From Phycisphaerales bacterium (lineage in GTDB: Bacteria > Planctomycetota > Phycisphaerae > Phycisphaerales > SM1A02): DNA of 64,000 nucleotides. Shown here piece by piece: positions 8,390 through 16,537 of this stretch (position 1 is the stretch's first letter; each line of letters opens with the position of its first letter). Position numbers and translations under genes: made by a program. A model generated the notes under the pieces. That model was given only the letters and a program-made list of their open reading frames with translations. It was not told where the DNA came from and made no database searches. The stretch lies in the NCBI GenBank assembly GCA_014238785.1, contig JABAAL010000013.1, forward strand, positions 1 to 64,000, written 5' to 3'.

Positions 8390-10423
8390 TTACTTCTCGG
8401 GTTGTTTTTTAACATAGTAATCAAGCCATGCTCGATCCCACTCTATTTTTGCTCTTCGGTGAGACATTTTTGAAAGACCGTGCCCTGTACCCGGATAAAT
8501 AATTAATTGTGCAGGAACGTCAAGATAATCATGCAACGCTCTAAATAACGCTTTTGATTGCTCTGCCGGTACACGAGCATCTCCAGCACCAACATGAATA
8601 ATCGTTGGAGTAGTAATGTTATCCGCCTCAAACAAGGGTGACATTCGTTGGAGTTCTAAGGGAACTTCCCACGGTAAACCCTTTGCATAATTAACTACGT
8701 GTCCAGGTGTATCTTCGATTGACCATTGCATCGTTTGCTCAAACACACCCGCGCCACTACTTGCAGCTTTGAATCGGTCGGTCTCTGCAATGAGGCAATT
8801 CGTTAAATATCCACCGTTACTCCATCCACCAACTGCAAGTTTGTCTGGATCAGCAATCCCAAGTTCAACCATCGCATCGACACCTGTAAGAATATCTTGC
8901 ACTTCAATGTCGTTCTCTCTCCCAACCAAATCGGTTAAAAACGTATCACCATAACCCGTTGATCCCCGATAATTTGGGCTAAGGATTGCCCAACCATCTG
9001 AGGTCAATAAGCCACGTCCATAAATGGAAAACGCTAGTGCTTGTGTCACCGACGAAGTCGGTCCACCGTGCAAATGAACATACATAGGGAGAGGTGCATC
9101 CTGACCAATCATATGCCCCTGAGGAAGTTCTAAGACTCCCTCAACAATTGTTCCATCTTCTGCCTTCCATTGCACTGTTTGTATTGTTGGCAGTTTCCAT
9201 TCGCTGATATGGTTATTCGGATTTGCAAGTATCCGCACATAATTTGAATCTTCAGTTATATGAACTACCGAAGTTAACGTAAATTTGGATCCAACAAGTG
9301 CAACTATTTCGCTTGTGTTCCTCGCGATACTAAAACTCCAACAAATCAAACTATTCGTAACAAGTTCATTCGTTTCGCCTTGCTCTCCGTTTCCAACATC
9401 AGAAATTTGCAGCAATGGACGAATTGTTCCGCGTTCTGCAACATAGACTAGGTCGTGTGAATTGGGTGCCCAAATTGGCGAAGTGCCCAGGGTGTCGTTT
9501 TGAACACGACTAACTTGTTGAATCGCGGTTTCGGCCTCACCAAAGGTTGCGACAAACATGTTTCTTGGGAATCCATCAAAATCAACCGAGAATGCCAAAC
9601 GTGTTCCATCCGAAGACCACTCGGGAGACTCGACCCATCCATACGGAGAGGGTGCTTCGGCGCGCCAGAGAGTATCGTCGAGTAACGTAGTTTCAGAAGT
9701 TTCTATGTTATAAATTCCAATTGTGGACAAACCTTCATTGGTAATTAATCTTGTATCTGGAGTAGTAATAATTGCAATTTCTTCATTAGATGGCGAAGGT
9801 GAAAAATAACGAATAACCCTATCTTCATCCCAAAGCAATTCATGTTTCCAACTTTCGAGATTTAATTTCCATAAATCTGAGTATTCAATAATTCCGTGAC
9901 CATACTCAAGATCATCGTGTTCCTTGCGGAGCGATTTCCATTCGTCGGCCACTTGAGACGCATCACTCGTGATGTAATACATTAATTTCCCGTTATCGCT
10001 CACCATCCAATCTTCAACGCTTTCAGCGAGACGAGTGACAGCCATGAGTTGCGTCCCGTCTGGTTTTATTCGCCACACTTGATTTTTTCCATTTCGCGGA
10101 AGGTCGTCTCCTGTGCTTCCTCTTCGGGAAGAAAAATACAACCACGATTCATCTATTCCCCACTGCAACGAACCATCATACGATTCATCGAAAGTCAAAC
10201 GCAAAGGTATTGCATTTGGATCGTTAGTTTTAATAATCCAAATATCTGTGTTCCGTTTATCAAGAGTTTCATCCCACCGCCCTTCAGTCCATGCTGTATA
10301 AACACCATTCGGTGAGACTGCACAACTCGAAACATATGACAACGAAAAATAATCATCAATCGTAATGCTGTGATTACTCTTTGCACCTTGAAAACAAAGT
10401 ATCAATAACGTACAAACAAACAT
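8390..10423 (-). CDS. Exported S9-family serine peptidase (acylaminoacyl/dipeptidyl peptidase type)
   Basis: A 677-residue protein with a signal peptide at 1-16, a TolB/DPP-like beta-propeller at about 20-400 (repeated strands such as SPEWSSDGTRLAFSVDFDG) and a C-terminal alpha/beta hydrolase domain. The nucleophile is Ser535 in GGWSNGGY. The likely acid is Asp615 in GAGDARVPAEQS and the His is His648 in PGTGHGLS. The oxyanion segment HLHGGPTSS is present. It would cleave short peptides in the periplasm. It lies 17 bases downstream of the MacB-like permease gene, so it is probably the last gene of that operon. Its exact specificity within S9 is not clear. Confidence 0.92.
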   Translation of the reverse strand: MFVCTLLILCFQGAKSNHSITIDDYFSLSYVSSCAVSPNGVYTAWTEGRWDETLDKRNTDIWIIKTNDPNAIPLRLTFDESYDGSLQWGIDESWLYFSSRRGSTGDDLPRNGKNQVWRIKPDGTQLMAVTRLAESVEDWMVSDNGKLMYYITSDASQVADEWKSLRKEHDDLEYGHGIIEYSDLWKLNLESWKHELLWDEDRVIRYFSPSPSNEEIAIITTPDTRLITNEGLSTIGIYNIETSETTLLDDTLWRAEAPSPYGWVESPEWSSDGTRLAFSVDFDGFPRNMFVATFGEAETAIQQVSRVQNDTLGTSPIWAPNSHDLVYVAERGTIRPLLQISDVGNGEQGETNELVTNSLICWSFSIARNTSEIVALVGSKFTLTSVVHITEDSNYVRILANPNNHISEWKLPTIQTVQWKAEDGTIVEGVLELPQGHMIGQDAPLPMYVHLHGGPTSSVTQALAFSIYGRGLLTSDGWAILSPNYRGSTGYGDTFLTDLVGRENDIEVQDILTGVDAMVELGIADPDKLAVGGWSNGGYLTNCLIAETDRFKAASSGAGVFEQTMQWSIEDTPGHVVNYAKGLPWEVPLELQRMSPLFEADNITTPTIIHVGAGDARVPAEQSKALFRALHDYLDVPAQLIIYPGTGHGLSKMSHRRAKIEWDRAWLDYYVKKQPEK

Positions 10424-10440
10424 GTCAGCCCTCTCTATTG

Positions 10441-11772
10441 TTAATCGTGGCGCAATGCAACGATTGGATCTTGCTTACTCGCAATAATTGCAGGATAAAT
10501 GCCAAAGACAAGCCCTGTGCCAGCAGCCACTAAAAATGAAACGATAATTGACCAGCCCGTAATTTGTGTCTCTAAACCAACCCCAACATCCCCTATGCCA
10601 CTAAATATTTGAAAACTCAATATCCACGGTAAAAATGATTCTAAGCCAACTGAAATACCAACTCCAAGGACTATCCCAAGAAGACCGCCAACACAGCTTA
10701 TGCTTCCTGTTTCAATTAAAAATTGAATTGCTATATCGTTTCGCGAAGCACCAACTGCTCTTCGTATACCAATTTCTCTTGTTCTCTCGACTACGGTTGC
10801 GAGCATAATGTTCATGATTCCAATTCCACCGACAAGTAAGCTAATGGCCGCTATCGCGGTAAGAAGAATGTTCATCGTTGCTGTGGTTCTTCTTACATTT
10901 TCAAGCAATTCCCATGGAACAATTATTTCAATGTCTTTCATACTCGGATGCCCAACCTTCATCACGCTACGAATATGTTCTGCCATAGGGACAACTGCGT
11001 CAGTAGATGGTGCGGTCAGATAGAGTTCTGAAATTTCAACTTCCTCTCCACTAAACGAACCTGATTGCCTGCGAACAACAATATCTCCAAATTCTAATTT
11101 CGCAGTTGTTAATGGAATGTGAATGTCCTTATTAAGGTCTCTGCCGACAAGCGCTGAGCCCGCACCTCCAGCAAGGCCAACTGGTTCAAGCACACCAATT
11201 ATTTTAAATACTCTTTGATCAATCCTTATATTTTGACCAATAGGATTAGTAAGAGTAAAAAACATTTTTTCGATTTCAGAACCAATCACAGCTACAGGCG
11301 CTCTTCGCGCCATGTCTTCAGCAACCAAATATCTCCCACCTGCTTTTACCCTCAGATTAGCGGCTGTTTTTAATTCAGGAATAGTTCCAAAAGTTTGACT
11401 CGTCGTCCGAGATGCTCCTTTTGACACCTCTGAACCAACCGCTTTAAGTGGAATAATTGTATCGGCTGGAATAAATTTTTCTAAACGACGCAAATCTTCC
11501 GCTGTCATTCCGAACATAGCAACAAATGATCTTCGTTGAGAGCCAACCTGTTGTGATTCTGGGGGTCTTTGGGAACGAACAATTATGTTTGTTGCACCTA
11601 AGGATTGAATTGCCCTTAAAGCACTTTGTTTATTTCCCTCTCCTATAGAAACCATAACAATAACAGATGCAACGCCTAAAATTATTCCCAAACTTGTAAG
11701 TACAGAACGAAGTGCATGGAGTCTCAGGCTTTTCATGCCTAGTAAAAATGTTTCGAGTGATAGGTTCATCAT
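10441..11772 (-). CDS. MacB/FtsX-family ABC transporter permease
   Basis: The 443-residue protein has the MacB-type permease layout. One transmembrane helix lies at about 20-45 (VLTSLGIILGVASVIVMVSI), then a periplasmic MacB_PCD-like domain at about 46-270, then three helices at the C-terminus. The FtsX core includes IGIMNIMLATVVERTREIGI and RRAVGASRNDI. Such permeases pump or signal across the envelope with a separate ATPase and often a periplasmic adaptor. Neither is encoded nearby. The start overlaps the end of the histidine kinase gene by four bases (ATGA), so the two are coupled. Confidence 0.9.
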   Translation of the reverse strand: MMNLSLETFLLGMKSLRLHALRSVLTSLGIILGVASVIVMVSIGEGNKQSALRAIQSLGATNIIVRSQRPPESQQVGSQRRSFVAMFGMTAEDLRRLEKFIPADTIIPLKAVGSEVSKGASRTTSQTFGTIPELKTAANLRVKAGGRYLVAEDMARRAPVAVIGSEIEKMFFTLTNPIGQNIRIDQRVFKIIGVLEPVGLAGGAGSALVGRDLNKDIHIPLTTAKLEFGDIVVRRQSGSFSGEEVEISELYLTAPSTDAVVPMAEHIRSVMKVGHPSMKDIEIIVPWELLENVRRTTATMNILLTAIAAISLLVGGIGIMNIMLATVVERTREIGIRRAVGASRNDIAIQFLIETGSISCVGGLLGIVLGVGISVGLESFLPWILSFQIFSGIGDVGVGLETQITGWSIIVSFLVAAGTGLVFGIYPAIIASKQDPIVALRHD

Positions 11773-13337
11773 GGCATCAAGGGCTCTGGAGATTGAGATG
11801 CAAAGACTTCTTGAATGTCGACATAAAACGAAGAACCTTTTCCTTGCACCGACTCAACTCCCAAAGTAGCGTGCAATAATTCCGCAAGTTCACGACAAAT
11901 AGCAAGTCCAAGGCCCGTGCCAGAGTGCTCTCTTGTGTGGGTCGCATCAACTTGTCTAAATTTTTCAAACACCATCTCCATCATATCCTCTGGAATTCCA
12001 GGACCACTATCCTTTACTATGATTCTTATTGTATTCGATGCCCCGTATTCCCTTAGCCTACTTGCACCCAGAGTTACCACTGAATTGTCTGGTGCAAATT
12101 TAAGTGCATTGGAAAGATAGTTATACAATATTTGCTGTAGTTTTCCGGCATCTGTCTGAATTGGAGGCAGTTCTTCTTCAATCTCAAGAACCAGGGTTAC
12201 ATTTTTCCCTTTAGTCTGCGGGCGCATAATTACAGCAAGCCCCTCGAGTATATCTTTTATGCTTGTTTGTTCAAGATTCACTTCCATCCGTCCAGATTCT
12301 ATTTTTGCCATATCCAGCAACTCATTAATCATGTCCAAAAGTGATCTTCCACTTGTGAGGATATTCTGTAAATACCGGAGTCTCTTTTCTTTTTCTTTTT
12401 CCGTATCAATAGGCATTGTTTCAAGCAATTCGGCAAAACCAATAATAGAATTGAGTGGCGTTCGTAACTCATGGCTTACATTTGCTGTGAATTCGTTTTT
12501 AAGACGACTTGATTCAAAAAGCCCTATATTTACTTCTGCAAGTTCTTCTACTTTGAGATCAAGAGATTTATTCATTTTTTGCAAACGGAGTTGATCTTCT
12601 TCCATACGATCAAGCATTTCATTAAATGACTTTGAAAGTTCTTCAAACTCATCTCCTGTTTGCAAAGAGGATCGCGCGGTAAGGTCGCCCTTCTGCACTC
12701 GTTCGGAGACTCGGCGGAGTTTTCTAACCGGGGAAAAGATGAGGCGTTTAAAAATGAAGTAATACACTAAAACAGAAAACAATCCGCCAACAATCCCTGC
12801 AACTATTATCAATGTTCTACTGCCGACTAATTGGATTCTTGCAAAGTCTGTCTTTCTCTGTATTACTAATACCGCAACTATTGGATCCAAAAAACTTGGA
12901 TCAGAAACACCTGAGCCAAAATCTGTCAAGCCCTTTTTTCGAATGGACATCATTTGCGATTTTGTGATTGGTTTTGCATATTGAAAGTAGTTATGAAAAT
13001 CACGGTCATACGCAACGTAAAACTCTTGTTCACCCCCGCTTTGCCTTCGAAATGAAGCTAAAGCACGATCTACAAAACCATCTTCATTATGGTCTGCTTC
13101 ATGAATCATCACCAACTGAATTCTTACGTCCTCGTCTTCAAATACATCTGTTTCGATCTTTGAAGTAAACCAAAGATCGGCTAACTGCCTTGCAACTTCA
13201 AGTTGATACTCTTGAACAACTGCAGCTGAATTCATCCATGGAACAGCCAAAAGACATGCAATAATAATTACATTGGCAGTACCAAAAATAGCTATACATT
13301 TGTTTGCAAGGCTGACGCGGGATCCCATGCCACCCAT
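11769..13337 (-). CDS. Membrane sensor histidine kinase with HAMP domain
   Basis: A 522-residue hybrid-free kinase. TM1 is at about 12-32, a periplasmic sensor at about 35-172, and TM2 at about 173-196. HAMP follows at about 197-250, a short coiled coil at 245-275, then HisKA with the phosphoacceptor His289 in NVSHELRTPLNSIIGF. HATPase_c contains the N box (Asn410, LYNYLSNALKFAPD), DSGPGIP at 443-449 and GTGLGLAICRELAEL. All catalytic motifs are intact. No receiver-domain gene is in the window, so its response regulator is elsewhere. It is translationally coupled to the permease gene downstream, suggesting it controls or senses through that transporter. Confidence 0.95.
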   Translation of the reverse strand: MGGMGSRVSLANKCIAIFGTANVIIIACLLAVPWMNSAAVVQEYQLEVARQLADLWFTSKIETDVFEDEDVRIQLVMIHEADHNEDGFVDRALASFRRQSGGEQEFYVAYDRDFHNYFQYAKPITKSQMMSIRKKGLTDFGSGVSDPSFLDPIVAVLVIQRKTDFARIQLVGSRTLIIVAGIVGGLFSVLVYYFIFKRLIFSPVRKLRRVSERVQKGDLTARSSLQTGDEFEELSKSFNEMLDRMEEDQLRLQKMNKSLDLKVEELAEVNIGLFESSRLKNEFTANVSHELRTPLNSIIGFAELLETMPIDTEKEKEKRLRYLQNILTSGRSLLDMINELLDMAKIESGRMEVNLEQTSIKDILEGLAVIMRPQTKGKNVTLVLEIEEELPPIQTDAGKLQQILYNYLSNALKFAPDNSVVTLGASRLREYGASNTIRIIVKDSGPGIPEDMMEMVFEKFRQVDATHTREHSGTGLGLAICRELAELLHATLGVESVQGKGSSFYVDIQEVFASQSPEPLMP

Positions 13338-13389
13338 GATACCATTGTGGTTGTCCCATTTTTGGAGAGAGACCCTCTACAGAATAGTA

Positions 13390-13734
13390 TTAACTCTCGA
13401 TTGGTTTCGACCAATCCCACTTTTTTGATTTATTCAAAGCCGCGGAGGATTGCTTGGTACAGCGACGGCAAATGGAGGCAATTGGATCGATGGCTCCCTG
13501 CCAAACTGGCTCTTCGCGATGTTCGAGACACATTCTGCACTTTTCCTCTGTTGGAGCACCTGCTCCCGCTAGCACTAGCTCAGAATATGCGACTGATAAG
13601 CAGTTTCCGCACACAATGCTTCCCTGATGCCCCTCAATACATGCCACATCGTTTGCCCATGCCGCTTTTCCGCAAAAATCGCAGAGGATATCTTCGGGTA
13701 GCACATTATTATCATCAATTCCTTCTCTATGCAT
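13390..13734 (-). CDS. Small multi-cysteine zinc-binding protein, function unknown
   Basis: A 114-residue protein with paired cysteines: CDFCGK (18-23), CIEGHQGSIVCGNCL (about 32-46), CRMCLEH (66-72) and CRRCTK (88-93). These would form two zinc-ribbon or treble-clef sites. The start ATG shares one base with the trmB stop (TGATG), which argues for real translational coupling. A longer open frame exists on the opposite strand here, but it lacks domain character. I do not recognise the family. A role in RNA or protein binding is possible from the zinc ribbons alone. Confidence 0.7.
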   Translation of the reverse strand: MHREGIDDNNVLPEDILCDFCGKAAWANDVACIEGHQGSIVCGNCLSVAYSELVLAGAGAPTEEKCRMCLEHREEPVWQGAIDPIASICRRCTKQSSAALNKSKKWDWSKPIES

Positions 13735-14390
13735 CAGTCCATCCTTATCAAAGTTGTTGCGTGAAATGGTCGCCCTTCTCGTTTGTACTTTCTCTCAAAG
13801 TTTGTACCAACAAGTTCTCCCTCTTGTGCAGATTCTGCGGGATTAAATTCTATCCTTTTAAACAAAATTGCATTCCTTTTAAAGTGTTCCTCGCACCATT
13901 GCCACAAATCATCATGATCTGTTACAACATGAATAACGCCATCTTTTTTTAAAATACGGTGGAATACTTCAAGCGTATTGTCTTGTATAACACGCCGTTT
14001 GTGGTGCCTCGTTTTTGGCCATGGATCACTAAAGTAGAGGTGAATAATGTCAGCAACATTGCCCTCACACCAAAATTTCAAGAACTCTGTCGCATCTCCA
14101 AGCACCATTTTTACATTTTGGATGTGATTTCTGCGAAGACGATCAGCTGCATATCGATAAAATTCAGACGCCCATTCAAAACCAAGGTAGTTAGGCTCAA
14201 CTCGTTTTTTTGATTCTTGCAATAGAAATGTCCCCTTACCCGAACCAATTTCAATTTCAAATGGTTTTGATGAATCTGCAAACCAATCCCTTGGGTCAAT
14301 TCGACCTTCAGTACTTGGTGGAAGTTTTCTCATGTCGATGCCAATTTCACCAACATCGAGCATCTTACCGTTGGATAAGCCAGCGCTCAT
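13734..14390 (-). CDS. trmB: tRNA (guanine-N7-)-methyltransferase
   Basis: A 218-residue SAM-dependent methyltransferase that makes m7G46 in tRNA. The SAM site is EIEIGSGKGTFL at about 45-56, with DWFADSSKPF just before it. The acidic LGFEWASEF follows. The family signature LYFSDPWPKTRHHKRRVIQ is at about 116-134 and HVVTDHDDLWQW at about 153-164. The C-terminal TNFERKYKREGRPFH is also typical. Length is normal. It overlaps the preceding PQQ-like ORF by one base (TAATG) and the following zinc protein by one base, so the three are co-translated. Confidence 0.97.
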   Translation of the reverse strand: MSAGLSNGKMLDVGEIGIDMRKLPPSTEGRIDPRDWFADSSKPFEIEIGSGKGTFLLQESKKRVEPNYLGFEWASEFYRYAADRLRRNHIQNVKMVLGDATEFLKFWCEGNVADIIHLYFSDPWPKTRHHKRRVIQDNTLEVFHRILKKDGVIHVVTDHDDLWQWCEEHFKRNAILFKRIEFNPAESAQEGELVGTNFERKYKREGRPFHATTLIRMD

Positions 14391-14725
14391 TAACCTGCCG
14401 CTGCGGCCGCTGCGGCTGCATCCACTTGCTGCTGCGCTGCATGACCGCTCGAAGAACCGCCACGGACTGAAGCCAAACTCGATACCCCAGTTCCAAACCC
14501 CTTGAGTTCATTCTCCCAAACGACTGCACCTGTTGTTGGCTCTAGACAATACATGTAACCAGATACCGAAACTATCAACCTATCTTCATCAATAATTAAT
14601 GCGGGGTATCCAGAACCCTTAGGAGATTTCCAAGACCAACTCAGTTCTCCAGTGTATCGGTCTAAAGCTAGTATGTTTTTGTTAAAACCAACAAAAACTA
14701 AATCGTTAAGTTTATTAGTTACCAT
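14390..14725 (-). CDS. Short PQQ-like beta-propeller repeat protein with polyalanine tail
   Basis: A 111-residue protein with about two PQQ/WD-like blades: NILALDRYTGELSWSWKSP and YMYCLEPTTGAVVWENELKG, each with the (A/L)LDxxTGxxxW pattern. Full propellers need six to eight blades, so this is either a fragment or a piece that oligomerises. The C-terminus is low-complexity, ending QQQVDAAAAAAAAG. There is no signal peptide. It overlaps the hydrolase gene upstream by 11 bases and trmB downstream by one. It may be the remnant of a larger PQQ-repeat gene. The function is unknown. Confidence 0.65.
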   Translation of the reverse strand: MVTNKLNDLVFVGFNKNILALDRYTGELSWSWKSPKGSGYPALIIDEDRLIVSVSGYMYCLEPTTGAVVWENELKGFGTGVSSLASVRGGSSSGHAAQQQVDAAAAAAAAG

Positions 14726-16127
14726 CTGTTATTTCCTTAATCCATTCTCCCATAATTTGTAACGCTTCTGGGTCGAATGTAGTTTCAATTTGACTGTATT
14801 CGCTAATTGCTCCTGTAATTGCTGGTTGGAACAAATGGTTAAGTCCTTCAAGTTTAACGATAGTAATATCGTTTCCATAATCAGTTTTTAGTGATTCGAT
14901 TGCTGTTAAATTTTGGCTAGCGCTTACTTGTATGTCCTTCGTCCCATTCATTGCCAAAACAGGGCACGATACTTTTGCAAGCGTTGGCAGTGGGTCATAG
15001 AATAGAAAAAACTGCAGCCAAGGCAGGGCCATTGCCTCAAGCCCTTCTTCAACAGTTTTCGCAAACTCTGCTTCAGTAAATTGAAGTTCTTGGGCCGCAA
15101 GTTGCAATGAAACAAGTTCTTCCATTTGTTGGAGAAGGTCTACATTGTTTGCGCCATCTTGCATCATCTCGTACATTGACAAAGAAGCATGTACTATTTT
15201 ATCTGCGATTTCTTTATTTGCCCCGGCGGATTCAAAGTGCAGGCCCTGTTGGAGACCAAGAAGTTCGTAGCCAATTACGCCCGGTCCCGCGAGCATCACA
15301 ACAAATGCGAGCTTGTCATCTTGCAAAGCAACCATGGGGCCGATTAGGCCACCTTCACTGTGCCCAATCACACCAACCCTTCTGGAATCAATCTCTAGAT
15401 GTATGCGGGCAGCATGCACCATCACATTTGCATCGGTTGCAAAATCTTCTGAGGTGTCATCCTTCAAGTCATTGGTATCTTTCATTACTGAACCGCCAAC
15501 ACCACGGTCGTCGTATCGCAATACCGCTATACCTCGCCGAGAGAGATAGTCTGCGATGATAAGGAATGGCTTGTGCCCCATCAGCGATTCGTCTCTATCT
15601 TGTTGCCCTGAGCCACTAATAAGCACTGCACATGGGAACGGGCCACGTCCACTTGGAATCGTAAGCGTTCCTTGCAAAAGATGGCCTTCAGGGTGCAGAG
15701 CTGTTACCTCTCGAGTGTCATATGGAAAGGGTCCTACTGGATTCTGGGGCCGAACTAATTGAGCAATTTCGTCGACACGCGTAAAGTTAATTTCAAAAAC
15801 TAGACCTTGGTGCATTTCGCCAGTTAACAAAGTGCGGTCATCGTTTTCAAATACAACGAATGATAAACCCGCCTGTGGCAATTCTGCGGCTATCGCTCCC
15901 TCTTTTGTGTAATTCGCTGTGAGTGGAATATTTTCTGCATTTTGCGCGGGTACTGTTAAAAGCAATACAGTGCCTTCATCTGTTACAGAAACACCAAGCG
16001 TCATATTTAATGCGCCAAGACTTGGGACTTGTATTTCACCTGAGTACAAACGCGTTTCTTCTGCAGAAGCGGAGCCAATAGCAAAGCAAAGCCAAAGCAT
16101 AAATTGGCTTATCGTGTTTTGTTTCAT
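14715..16127 (-). CDS. Secreted alpha/beta hydrolase
   Basis: A 470-residue protein with a signal peptide at 1-22 (MLWLCFAIGSASA). An N-terminal beta-rich domain at about 25-120 precedes the alpha/beta hydrolase domain at about 140-465. The nucleophile elbow is GVIGHSEGG with Ser257. The oxyanion segment LISGSGQQDRDE and the YDDRGVGGS motif are typical of the YqiA/'alpha/beta hydrolase of the S9-like' secreted group. Candidate acid and base are Asp in MNGTKDIQV and His in LEGLNHLF near the C-terminus. It probably hydrolyses an ester or peptide bond outside the cytoplasm. The substrate is unknown. It sits 17 bases after rsfS. Confidence 0.85.
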   Translation of the reverse strand: MKQNTISQFMLWLCFAIGSASAEETRLYSGEIQVPSLGALNMTLGVSVTDEGTVLLLTVPAQNAENIPLTANYTKEGAIAAELPQAGLSFVVFENDDRTLLTGEMHQGLVFEINFTRVDEIAQLVRPQNPVGPFPYDTREVTALHPEGHLLQGTLTIPSGRGPFPCAVLISGSGQQDRDESLMGHKPFLIIADYLSRRGIAVLRYDDRGVGGSVMKDTNDLKDDTSEDFATDANVMVHAARIHLEIDSRRVGVIGHSEGGLIGPMVALQDDKLAFVVMLAGPGVIGYELLGLQQGLHFESAGANKEIADKIVHASLSMYEMMQDGANNVDLLQQMEELVSLQLAAQELQFTEAEFAKTVEEGLEAMALPWLQFFLFYDPLPTLAKVSCPVLAMNGTKDIQVSASQNLTAIESLKTDYGNDITIVKLEGLNHLFQPAITGAISEYSQIETTFDPEALQIMGEWIKEITDGN

Positions 16128-16144
16128 ATACCCTCTCCCGCTGA

Positions 16145-16537
16145 TTATATTGCTGTAGATCCAGTTGGAACTTCAATTCGCTTGGCATCCGACCACAAAT
16201 CTTCCAAGTCATAATACGCTCGACGTTGCGGTTCAAACAAGTGAAGTACAACTGTAACAAAGTCAACTACAATCCATGTTGCATTCGTATCGACGCTCTT
16301 ACGAAAAGCGTGCATCGAACACGAATCGCCTAAATCTGCAACTTCACCCGCAACTGATTTCATTTGCCGGTCACTCGTGCCTGTTGCAATCAAGACATAA
16401 TCACAAACTTGGCTAAGCCCAGTTACGTCTAGCAGAAGCACGTCTTCGCAATGCCTATCCCGAAGCAAGCGACCCGCTTCCGCAGCAAATGCTGCAGAGT
16501 CGGGGCGTTTGATTAGTTCAGAATTAGGCGCTGTCAT
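16145..16537 (-). CDS. rsfS: Ribosomal silencing factor RsfS
   Basis: A 130-residue protein of the RsfS/Iojap family. It contains DVLLLDVTGLSQVCDYVLIA and TGTSDRQMKSVAGEVADLG, then the signature ATWIVVDFVTVVLHLFEP at about 89-106 and YYDLEDLWSDA at about 111-121. It binds ribosomal protein uL14 and blocks subunit joining when nutrients are short. The length is slightly more than usual because of a short N-terminal extension. It starts directly after the hppA stop codon (TAA then ATG), so the two are coupled. Confidence 0.95.
   Translation of the reverse strand: MTAPNSELIKRPDSAAFAAEAGRLLRDRHCEDVLLLDVTGLSQVCDYVLIATGTSDRQMKSVAGEVADLGDSCSMHAFRKSVDTNATWIVVDFVTVVLHLFEPQRRAYYDLEDLWSDAKRIEVPTGSTAI

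Noticed and set aside
13347-13952. 201-residue plus-strand frame
   Set aside because: It is opposite the zinc protein and trmB, which have real motifs and coupled starts; its composition is that of a shadow frame.
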